This document shows positions 1 to 6,139 of a stretch of DNA of 6,139 nt, piece after piece. Location of the stretch: the NCBI GenBank assembly GCA_013361975.1, contig JABFXB010000284.1:1-6139 (forward strand), in the 5' to 3' direction. Under the pieces are notes generated by a model. That model saw nothing but the letters and a program-made list of their open reading frames with translations, ran no database searches and had not been told where the DNA came from. Both the position numbers and the translations under genes were made by a program. Numbering within the stretch: the first letter of the stretch is position 1; each line of letters starts with the position of its first letter. The DNA comes from Dermatophilaceae bacterium. GTDB lineage: Bacteria; Actinomycetota; Actinomycetes; Actinomycetales; Dermatophilaceae.

Positions 1-1031
1 GCGGATGCCGTCGTGAACCCCTTCTCGAACGAGGCGCCGTCGCGCAGCACCTCCCACTCGACGTTGGCCTCGAAGGTGCTCGCCACCCCGGTGGCCGTCA
101 GCGCGGCACCCGCCTTGACGACGCCGTTGCGCGCAGGCGCGTCGACCCAGATGGGTGCGACCTGCTCGAGCACGGCCATCTGGTCGCTCGGCCGGTTGAA
201 CGTCGACGACACGGGGTGCCCGGGCGACACCTCCTTGCCACCGTCGGCGAGCTCGAAGCGCACCGGCAGCGGCTTGGCGAGGGCAGCCTGCACTGTCCAC
301 ACGAGTTGCTCGGTCGCGAGGCCGGCCGTGTCGCTGCCCGTCGAGAGGCGCACCTGGATGGAGTCGGCCCCCACCGTGACGGACTGCGGCGTCACGCCGG
401 TCCAGGCGGACTGGTACTGCGAGCCCTTCGGGGCCGGGCCCATCGCGAGGCGCAGCGCAGCCAGGGCCTTGGCCTCCGGGGTGACGGGTGTGGCGACTGG
501 TGCGGAGACGAACTCGCGGAAGAGGCGCACCTGGTCGCTGCCCTCGCGGAGGGGACCGAGGTAGTAGACAGGAACCGACGTCGGGGCCGTGGCCGGGGGC
601 ACGACGGTCGGCGACGTGGAGGCCGGCGCGGTCGGACCGCTTGCCGTCTGGGTGGGCACGCTCGACGGCGTCGTCGAGGGGGTGCCGCTCGAGACGCTCG
701 GTGACGGCGTGCCGGAGGTGCTGGAGGTCGCCGCAACCGGCGGGTTCGAACCCGACGGGCGGTTGACCGCCCACACCGTGCCGGCGACGAGCACCGCTGC
801 GGCCGCCGCGGCAGCGGGCAGGAACCACCGGTGGTGGCGTGCTCCGGTGCTCGACTCGGACGTGTGGGCCTCGGTGAGGATGGCGCCGAGCCGGTCGCCG
901 GGGGTGATCGACCGCGCGTCCGAGTCCAGCGCGCGCCGCAGGCGGTCCTCGACCGGACGCAGACCCGCGCCGATCACGACCGGCTCGTCGTCGGGCGTGC
1001 GACCACCCGCTCGCCTCGGGTCGGTGTTCAT
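1..1031 (-). CDS. Membrane-anchored GerMN/Gmad2 domain protein, C-terminus cut by window edge; possible sigma-factor regulator
   Basis: The gene starts at ATG 1031-1029 and stays open to the left edge, giving 343 complete codons without a stop. A good Shine-Dalgarno, AGGGAG (1042-1037), lies 5 bases upstream of the ATG. Residues 1-69 are polar and probably cytoplasmic (VEDRLRRALDSDARSITPGD at about 27-46). Residues 70-89 form one transmembrane helix (FLPAAAAAAAVLVAGTVWAV). Residues 91-152 are a Ser/Thr/Pro-rich stalk. About 153-265 resembles a GerMN domain (VPVYYLG, VRLFREFV, a run of LRLAMGPAPKG, and LVWTVQAAL). From about 288 (VLEQVAPIWVDAPARNGVV) a Gmad2 immunoglobulin-like domain begins and is cut off. 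Known: GerMN occurs in spore-germination GerM and in actinobacterial LpqB; Gmad2 often follows it. Its ATGA overlaps the sigma-factor stop, so the two are probably co-translated. Inference: the cytoplasmic N-terminus could bind the sigma factor. There is no cysteine, so it is not a zinc-binding anti-sigma domain. The domain calls are fairly sure; the function is open. Confidence 0.85.
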   Translation of the reverse strand, partial: MNTDPRRAGGRTPDDEPVVIGAGLRPVEDRLRRALDSDARSITPGDRLGAILTEAHTSESSTGARHHRWFLPAAAAAAAVLVAGTVWAVNRPSGSNPPVAATSSTSGTPSPSVSSGTPSTTPSSVPTQTASGPTAPASTSPTVVPPATAPTSVPVYYLGPLREGSDQVRLFREFVSAPVATPVTPEAKALAALRLAMGPAPKGSQYQSAWTGVTPQSVTVGADSIQVRLSTGSDTAGLATEQLVWTVQAALAKPLPVRFELADGGKEVSPGHPVSSTFNRPSDQMAVLEQVAPIWVDAPARNGVVKAGAALTATGVASTFEANVEWEVLRDGASFEKGFTTAS

Positions 1032-1648
1032 GACAGCTCCCTGGGATCGATGGCGTGCCGCAGGGCCGTGAGCCCGCGGTGCGCGTGGGTCTTGACGGCG
1101 CCCGGTGAGATCTCGAGCGACTGGGCGATCTGCGCCTCGGACAGGCCGCCGTAGTAGCGCAGCACGAGCACCTCGCGCTGACGGGCCGGCAGGGTGCGCA
1201 GGGCGTCGAGGACGGTGTCGCGCTCGGCCCCCTGGAGCACGTGCGTCTCGGCGCTGCCGAGCGCGTCGCGGCCTGGGGCGTCGGCGGCGGCGGCGTCCCT
1301 GGCGTTCTGCCGGTCGACGACGACGTTGTGCCGTTGCACCGAGCGGCAGCCGTTGACGACCGCCGTCTGGAGGTAGCCCACCACCCGACCGCCGTCGCGG
1401 ATGGACGCCCAGCTGCGGTGGGTGGCCACGAAGGCGTCCTGCACGACGTCCTCGGCCGAGAGCTGGTCGCGCAGCAGCAGCCAGGCCAGGCGGACCAGCC
1501 GGTGCCAGTGCGCGTGGTAGAGCTCGGTGATCGCCACGTCGGGGTCGCTCGGGAGGTCCGTGGCGGCATACGACCTCGAGGGCAGGGCGGAGCTCTCGCC
1601 CCCGGCCGAGCCTCTGGACCGCGGTTCGCTCACCTCGCCTGTCGGCAT
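1028..1648 (-). CDS. ECF RNA polymerase sigma factor, sigma-E family (SigE-like)
   Basis: 206 residues from ATG 1648; the open frame extends in-frame to GTG 1678. It directs RNA polymerase to a specific regulon. Region 2 spans about 41-106: ITELYHAHWHRLVRLAWLLL, then AEDVVQDAFVATHRSW, then GYLQTAVVNGCRSV. Region 4 spans about 146-197 and has a helix-turn-helix (LPARQREVLVLRYYGGLSEA, then IAQSLEISPGAVKTHAHRGL). The NGCRSV segment after region 2 and the short region 2/4 linker are typical of the actinobacterial sigma-E family. There is no C-terminal extension of the ECF41 kind. The first 30-40 residues are unconserved, so the exact start is uncertain. I chose ATG 1648 because an ECF-like promoter (AAC-N17-CGTC, 1695-1672) would start transcription near 1660-1667, downstream of GTG 1678. 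GTG 1633 (after ACAGGCGAG) is another option. The gene is coupled to the downstream GerMN membrane protein. Which ECF subgroup it belongs to, and its signal, cannot be read here. Confidence 0.9.
   Translation of the reverse strand: MPTGEVSEPRSRGSAGGESSALPSRSYAATDLPSDPDVAITELYHAHWHRLVRLAWLLLRDQLSAEDVVQDAFVATHRSWASIRDGGRVVGYLQTAVVNGCRSVQRHNVVVDRQNARDAAAADAPGRDALGSAETHVLQGAERDTVLDALRTLPARQREVLVLRYYGGLSEAQIAQSLEISPGAVKTHAHRGLTALRHAIDPRELS
1037..1042 (-). promoter_or_regulatory. Shine-Dalgarno of the GerMN gene, inside the sigma-factor gene
   Basis: AGGGAG read on the minus strand, 5 bases before ATG 1031. It lies in the last codons of the sigma-factor gene, whose TGA (1030-1028) overlaps that ATG as ATGA. 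This fixes the start of the GerMN gene and suggests coupled translation of the pair. Confidence 0.7.
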
Positions 1649-1671
1649 ACCCAACGTTCTCACGGACAAAT

Positions 1672-1695
1672 GACGCACACGTGCACGTGGAGGTT
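1672..1695 (-). promoter_or_regulatory. Candidate ECF-type promoter for the sigma gene (autoregulation)
   Basis: Read on the minus strand: a -35-like GTCAACC with AAC at 1695-1693, a 17-base spacer (1692-1676), then CGTC at 1675-1672 followed by AT. AAC-N16/17-CGTC is the usual layout of group IV (ECF) sigma promoters, and such sigma genes often activate themselves. The predicted transcription start is about 1660-1667, just ahead of ATG 1648. The match is short and found by eye, so it is suggestive only. Confidence 0.4.
1678..1689. repeat. Perfect 12-bp palindrome CACGTGCACGTG between the divergent genes
   Basis: CACGTGCACGTG equals its own reverse complement. It consists of two CACGTG hexamers overlapping the central GTGCAC. 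It fills most of the spacer of the candidate minus-strand ECF promoter and covers the expected -35 position (about 1681-1686) of the plus-strand HIT promoter. It could be an operator for a dimeric regulator acting on both genes. No known regulator is assigned. Confidence 0.45.
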
Positions 1696-1703
1696 GACAT
1701 GCC

Positions 1704-1709
1704 TAGGGT
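1704..1709 (+). promoter_or_regulatory. -10 element TAGGGT of a probable leaderless HIT promoter
   Basis: TAGGGT fits the actinobacterial -10 consensus TANNNT. Its last T is 7 bases before the A of ATG 1716, the spacing expected when transcription starts on the start codon itself. The bases before the ATG (GTGCAGAC) hold only a weak Shine-Dalgarno at best (AGGGTG), which fits leaderless expression. The -35 position (GTGCAC at 1681-1686) is not consensus. A TTGACA at 1694-1699 is too close to pair with this -10. Confidence 0.4.
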
Positions 1710-1715
1710 GCAGAC

Positions 1716-2075
1716 ATGACCTCGCAGACCCACAGTGACTGCCTCTTCTGCAAGATCGTCGCCGGCGAGATCCCGGACGACCGCGTGGCCGAGTCCGAGC
1801 GGTCCATCGCCTTCCGCGACATCAAGCCGGCCGCGCCGGTCCACGTCCTCGTCGTGCCGCGACGTCACGAGCCGACGGTCGGGGCGCTCGCGGTGGCCTC
1901 CGACGAGGACCTCGCCGATGTGTTCCGGCTGGCCGCACAGGTCGCCGAGCAGGAGGGCGTGCCCGACGCGTACCGGATGATCGTCAACACGGGCACCGAG
2001 GCAGGGCAGACGATCTTCCACGCCCACGTGCACGTGCTCGCCGGCGCGGCGTTCACCGAAGGGCGGATGGTGTGA
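1716..2075 (+). CDS. HIT-family nucleotide hydrolase/transferase (HINT-like histidine triad protein)
   Basis: 119 residues, full length for a HINT-type protein. The histidine triad FHAHVHVL carries His102, His104 and His106; the middle histidine is the usual nucleophile on the alpha-phosphate of nucleoside phosphoramidates or related nucleotides. The N-terminus has the CLFCKIVAGEIP signature: Cys9 and Cys12 are a zinc-site pair in many bacterial members, probably completed by His51 and His102. AFRDIKPAAPVHVLVVPRRH and the loop NTGTEAGQTIFH are also typical. The protein ends in GRMV and lacks the WPPG tail of E. coli and animal HINT, so it is a different HIT branch. It is soluble and cytoplasmic. 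Its stop overlaps the next start by 4 bases (GTGA). In many actinobacteria a HIT gene lies near dnaJ, rsmE and phoH, which fits this place. The physiological substrate is unknown. Confidence 0.93.
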   Translation: MTSQTHSDCLFCKIVAGEIPDDRVAESERSIAFRDIKPAAPVHVLVVPRRHEPTVGALAVASDEDLADVFRLAAQVAEQEGVPDAYRMIVNTGTEAGQTIFHAHVHVLAGAAFTEGRMV

Positions 2076-3637
2076 GCGACGAGGTGAGCGGCTCGGCCGC
2101 GCCTTCCGAGCCCGCCCCTCCCGCGCCGCCCGTCTCGACCGACGAGGGCCCCAGCGCGCCCGCCGACTCGAAGGCCGCCACGCCCGCGAAGACCGAGAAG
2201 CCGGAACCCGTCGACGACCTCGTCACGACCCACCACGTGCTCAGGATCGGCCGCCGTCGGCTGGCCTACACCGCGACCACGGGCCGGGTCGTGCTCCGCG
2301 AGGAGGAGCACAAGGACGGCACCTTCGGCGGCCACAAGGCGCGTGCCGAGCTGTCCATGACCAGCTACGTCCTCGATGACGCGGACGTGCGCACCCGGCC
2401 GGTCACCTTCGCCTTCAACGGCGGCCCGGGCAGCTCGAGCGTCTGGCTGCACCTGGGCCTGCTCGGTCCGCGCCGCGTCGTCAGCGGCGACGTCGGCGCG
2501 CTCGAGCCCCCGCCCTACGACCTCGTCGACAACGCCGAGTCGCTCCTCGCCGTCAGCGACCTCGTCTTCATCGACCCCATGTCGACCGGCTACTCCCGGG
2601 CCGTCGAGGGCGGCAAGCCGGGGGAGTACCACGGCTACCAGAAGGACATCGAGTCCGTCGGCGAGCTCATCCGTCTCTGGACCTCGCGCAACGGCCGCTG
2701 GATGTCGCCGAAGTTCGTGGCGGGTGAGTCGTACGGCACGCTGCGCGGCGCCGCGCTCGCCGAGCACCTCCAGTCGCGCTACGGGATGTACCTCAACGGG
2801 CTCGTCCTCATCTCGAGCGTGCTCGACCTCAGCTCGGTCGACTTCGAGAACCAGCGCAACGACCGTGCCCACGCCCTCTACCTGCCGACGTATGCCGCCG
2901 TGGCCCACTACCACGGCAAGCACGGCCGTCGGTCGCTGCGCAGCGTCCTCGACGAGGCCGAGGCGTATGCCGGCCGCGACTACCCGTGGGCGCTGTCCCG
3001 CGGCAACCGGCTGACGAGGGCCGAGCGGGCCGAGGCCGTCGCGACCCTCGCCCGCCTCTCGGGCCTCACCGAGGACTACGTCGACCGTGTCGACCTGCGC
3101 ATCGAGCACTGGCGCTACTTCACGGAGCTGCTGCGCGACCAGCGCCTCTCGGTGGGCCGGCTCGACTCGCGGTTCACCGGTCCGGCGGCCGCCGCGTTCG
3201 CCGAGAACATGGACGCCGACCCGTCCCACGACGCCATCACCGGCCCGTATGCCGCGGCCTGGAACCACTACGTGCGCGACGAGCTCGGCTACGGCAGCGA
3301 CCTGCACTACGAGCAGATCTCCCGCCTGGTGCACCCGTGGAGCTTCAAGGACTTCGAGGGCAGGCCGATCGACGTGTCACCCAGGCTCGAGAGGGCCATG
3401 CGGCAGAACCCGCACCTGAAGGTGCACATCGCCTACGGCTACTACGACGGGGCGACGCCGCACTTCGCCGCGGAGGACGTCGTCGCCCACCTGCAGCTGC
3501 CAGAGGCGCTCCTCGCCAACATCGAGCACGCCTACTACGAGGCCGGGCACATGATGTACGTCCACGAGCCGTCGCGCGTGCAGCAGAGCAAGGACCTCGC
3601 AGATTTCGTGGTGAGGAGCTCGGGCCGCGACACGTAG
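2072..3637 (+). CDS. Family S10 serine carboxypeptidase-like protein, no signal peptide
   Basis: 521 residues of alpha/beta-hydrolase type. The oxyanion-hole motif NGGPGSSS lies at 116-123. The catalytic nucleophile is Ser220 in GESYG, the acid is probably Asp459 in YGYYDGATP, and the base His493 in AGHMMY, so the S10 triad looks complete. Family members remove C-terminal residues from peptides, typically at acidic pH in eukaryotic vacuoles. Unlike those, this protein has no signal peptide (the first 46 residues are Pro/Ala/Ser/Glu-rich and polar), no transmembrane segment and no cysteine, so none of the disulfides of yeast and plant enzymes. NGGPGSSS replaces the usual NGGPGCSS. It is therefore probably cytoplasmic. 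It starts at GTG 2072, overlapping the HIT stop, with AAGGG (2059-2063) as Shine-Dalgarno; GTG 2084 is a weaker alternative. Three GTATGC hexamers occur in it (2890, 2965, 3247), each coding Tyr-Ala. The substrate and the reason for its place in this operon are unknown. Confidence 0.9.
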   Translation: MSDEVSGSAAPSEPAPPAPPVSTDEGPSAPADSKAATPAKTEKPEPVDDLVTTHHVLRIGRRRLAYTATTGRVVLREEEHKDGTFGGHKARAELSMTSYVLDDADVRTRPVTFAFNGGPGSSSVWLHLGLLGPRRVVSGDVGALEPPPYDLVDNAESLLAVSDLVFIDPMSTGYSRAVEGGKPGEYHGYQKDIESVGELIRLWTSRNGRWMSPKFVAGESYGTLRGAALAEHLQSRYGMYLNGLVLISSVLDLSSVDFENQRNDRAHALYLPTYAAVAHYHGKHGRRSLRSVLDEAEAYAGRDYPWALSRGNRLTRAERAEAVATLARLSGLTEDYVDRVDLRIEHWRYFTELLRDQRLSVGRLDSRFTGPAAAAFAENMDADPSHDAITGPYAAAWNHYVRDELGYGSDLHYEQISRLVHPWSFKDFEGRPIDVSPRLERAMRQNPHLKVHIAYGYYDGATPHFAAEDVVAHLQLPEALLANIEHAYYEAGHMMYVHEPSRVQQSKDLADFVVRSSGRDT

Positions 3638-3640
3638 ACT
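3635..3640 (+). promoter_or_regulatory. Possible -10 element TAGACT before phoH
   Basis: TAGACT matches TANNNT and includes the TAG stop of the S10 gene. Transcription would start near 3647, leaving a leader of only about 4 bases before ATG 3651. The region before that ATG (CTCGACAGCACG) has no Shine-Dalgarno, which supports leaderless or near-leaderless expression. No clear -35 is visible, so this may be chance. Confidence 0.25.
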
Positions 3641-3650
3641 CGACAGCACG

Positions 3651-4816
<1,166 letters not shown>

Positions 4817-4820
<4 letters not shown>

Positions 4821-5284
4821 GCATCGACGTCCTCAACGAGACCGACCACGACGTCGACGAGCTCGAGCTGCTCGCCTGCGCCGCATACGTCATGGAGCAG
4901 ATGCGGGTGCACCCGCAGGCCGACCTGTGCATCAAGCTCGTCGACGAGGCTGCCATGGAGGTGCTCCACGTGCAGTGGATGGACCTCCCGGGGCCCACCG
5001 ACGTGATGAGCTTCCCGATGGACGAGCTGCGCCCCGGCCGTGAGGGCCAGGAGCCCGAGGAGGGCACCCTCGGCGACATCGTGCTGTGCCCCTCGGTCGC
5101 GACGAAGCAGGCCCTCGAGGCCGGGCACGCGCCCATCGAGGAGATGCTGCTCCTCACCACCCACGGCATCCTGCACCTGCTGGGCTACGACCACGCCGAG
5201 CCCGACGAGGAACGCGAGATGTTCGAGCTGCAACGACAGCTGCTGCTCACCTTCCTCGCCACCCGCAACCGACCCAGCGCCTGA
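4817..5284 (+). CDS. ybeY: Endoribonuclease YbeY (rRNA maturation factor, UPF0054)
   Basis: 155 residues, the usual length. The zinc motif HGILHLLGYDH spans 116-126, with His116, His120 and His126 as metal ligands. The other hallmarks are TDVMSFPMDE (61-70) and LGDIVLCP (85-92). YbeY is a single-strand-specific metalloendonuclease needed for 16S rRNA 3'-end maturation and for late-stage 70S ribosome quality control in E. coli. Before TDVMSF this protein has WMDLPGP, so the position of E. coli Arg59 appears to be Met55. I recall the same MDLPGPTDVMSF form in other actinobacteria, so it is probably a lineage form rather than a defect. It follows phoH with a 4-base overlap and precedes the CNNM/CBS gene, the same order as ybeZ-ybeY-ybeX. 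It is cytoplasmic and ribosome-associated. The C-terminus (TFLATRNRPSA) is short and variable. Confidence 0.96.
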
Positions 5285-5303
5285 GCGAGGGCGAGAGACC
5301 GAG

Positions 5304-6139
5304 ATGTTCCCGCAGTTCGCCCTCCCGGCCCTCGTCAGCATCGTCGTCGCCTTCCTGCTGTCGGCCGCCGAGGCCGCCATCTTCCGCATGTCGCGGGTGC
5401 GCGCCCAGGAGCTCTTCGACGAGGGCCGGTCGGGCGCGAAGTCGCTGATCACCGTGGTCGGCGACTCGCCCGCGTACCTCTCGGTGATCGCCTTCCTGCG
5501 CGTCGTCGCCGAGGCCACCGCCGCGGTGCTCGTGACGCTGGCGGTCGCCGGGCAGGTCGAGTCGACGTGGAGCCGGGCCCTCATCAGCATCGCGATCATG
5601 GCGGTCGTGTCGTTCGTCGTCGTCGGCGTGTCACCACGCACCCTGGGCCGGCAGAACTACGACACGGTGGCGCTGTGGAGCGCCCCGTTCGCCGTCGGCC
5701 TGCGCCGGGTGCTCGGGCCGGTGGCCAAGCTGCTCGTCGTGCTCGGCAACGCCGTGACGCCCGGCAAGGGCTACACCGACGGGCCGTTCCAGACCGAGTC
5801 CGAGCTGCGTGACCTCGTCGACATGGCCGGTGAGTCCGACGTCATCGAGGCCGACGAGCGCGAGATGATCCACTCGGTCTTCGAGCTCGGCGACACCGTC
5901 GCGCGCGCCGTCATGGTGCCGCGCACCGACATGGTCACCCTCGACGCCGACAAGACGCTGCGCAGCGCGATGTCACTCTTCCTGCGCTCGGGCTTCTCCC
6001 GCATCCCCGTCGTCGGCGAGGACAGCGACGACGTGCGCGGCCTGCTCTACTTCAAGGACGTCGCCCGTCGGCTCAACGCCGCCCCCGAGGACGGCCGCCA
6101 CGCCGCCACCGAGGTGATGCGGCCCATGCACTTCGTGCC
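5304..6139 (+). CDS. CNNM (DUF21)/CBS-domain membrane protein, CorC/HlyC (YbeX-position) family, 3' end outside window
   Basis: The gene starts at ATG 5304 with GAGAG (5293-5297) 6 bases upstream and stays open to the right edge, giving 278 complete codons. The N-terminal DUF21/CNNM transmembrane domain has hydrophobic segments at about 5-26, 58-82, 92-112 and 123-150, with the SAAEAAI motif (20-26) and SPRTLGRQ (110-117), which match the conserved Ser-x-x-Glu-Ala and Pro-Lys/Arg parts of the fold. It is followed by TESELRDLVDMAGESDVIEA (164-183) and EREMIHSVFELGD. The first CBS motif begins at RAVMVPRTDMVTLD (201-214) and has FSRIPVV; the second starts at VMRPMHFV and is cut off. Full-length relatives are about 430 residues, ending in a CorC_HlyC domain. 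The family is linked to Mg/Co handling; the old name hemolysin C is not informative. E. coli YbeX has only the CBS/CorC part, whereas this protein also has the membrane domain. In actinobacteria era commonly follows. Confidence 0.92.
   Translation, partial: MFPQFALPALVSIVVAFLLSAAEAAIFRMSRVRAQELFDEGRSGAKSLITVVGDSPAYLSVIAFLRVVAEATAAVLVTLAVAGQVESTWSRALISIAIMAVVSFVVVGVSPRTLGRQNYDTVALWSAPFAVGLRRVLGPVAKLLVVLGNAVTPGKGYTDGPFQTESELRDLVDMAGESDVIEADEREMIHSVFELGDTVARAVMVPRTDMVTLDADKTLRSAMSLFLRSGFSRIPVVGEDSDDVRGLLYFKDVARRLNAAPEDGRHAATEVMRPMHFV

Noticed and set aside
271..440. Internal promoter or terminator hairpins in the left-hand gene
   Set aside because: Short GC-rich self-complementary stretches are everywhere at this composition, and none is followed by a T-run or placed at a gene end.
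13..1071. Several plus-strand open frames of 92-183 residues across the left end
   Set aside because: They are Arg/Ala/Ser-rich shadows of the minus-strand GerMN/Gmad2 gene, whose domains, transmembrane helix and ribosome-binding site are clear.
1694..1699. TTGACA as a consensus -35 for the HIT gene
   Set aside because: A 17-base spacer would put the -10 inside the HIT coding sequence and the start near 1729, downstream of ATG 1716. It is too close to TAGGGT to pair with it. Its reverse complement forms part of the ECF-like -35 instead.
1241..1738. 165-residue plus-strand frame across the sigma gene
   Set aside because: It is antisense to conserved sigma regions 2 and 4 and has no recognisable motif.
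1865..3334. 489-residue open frame on the minus strand opposite HIT and S10
   Set aside because: Its product is a low-complexity run of Val, Gly, Arg, Glu and Asp with no motif, and it is antisense to the S10 gene with its complete catalytic triad. Long antisense frames are common at this GC content.

Overview
The window is very GC-rich (roughly 70% by eye). It reads as a chromosomal segment of an actinobacterium, possibly of the Intrasporangiaceae/Micrococcales type. The reasons are the codon use, the actinobacterial form of YbeY, the sigma-E-family ECF factor and the phoH-ybeY-CNNM/CBS gene order. The genus cannot be fixed from sequence alone. I see no mobile element, CRISPR array, rRNA, tRNA or convincing terminator.

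Layout. Two genes point left (1-1648, minus strand): a sigma-E-family ECF sigma factor, then a single-pass membrane protein with a GerMN domain and the start of a Gmad2 domain. They overlap by 4 bases and are probably translationally coupled. The membrane protein runs off the left edge. Five genes point right (1716-6139): a HIT-family nucleotide-binding protein, a family S10 serine-carboxypeptidase homologue without signal peptide, a PhoH-family ATPase, the rRNA-maturation endonuclease YbeY, and a CNNM (DUF21)/CBS membrane protein that runs off the right edge. Spacing is tight: 4-base overlaps at HIT/S10 and PhoH/YbeY, 13 bases between S10 and PhoH, and 19 bases between YbeY and the CNNM protein. 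The five probably form one transcription unit, perhaps with an extra promoter before phoH. No stretch over 300 bases lacks a gene.

How the parts fit. PhoH, YbeY and the CNNM/CBS protein are the familiar housekeeping trio (ybeZ-ybeY-ybeX in E. coli), linked to rRNA processing and ribosome quality control, with Mg/Co transport or membrane functions for the third member. The sigma/GerMN pair looks like a self-contained envelope-sensing module: a sigma factor with a coupled membrane partner that could be a non-classical anti-sigma factor.

The two most notable signals are non-genic. First, the short divergent region between the sigma gene and the HIT gene holds a perfect 12-bp palindrome. It sits exactly in the spacer of an ECF-type promoter aimed at the sigma gene and overlaps the expected -35 position of a probable leaderless HIT promoter. 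Second, all eight TAT/ATA trinucleotides in the window lie inside the hexamer GTATGC/GCATAC, and six of the eight match the octamer GTATGCCG/CGGCATAC.
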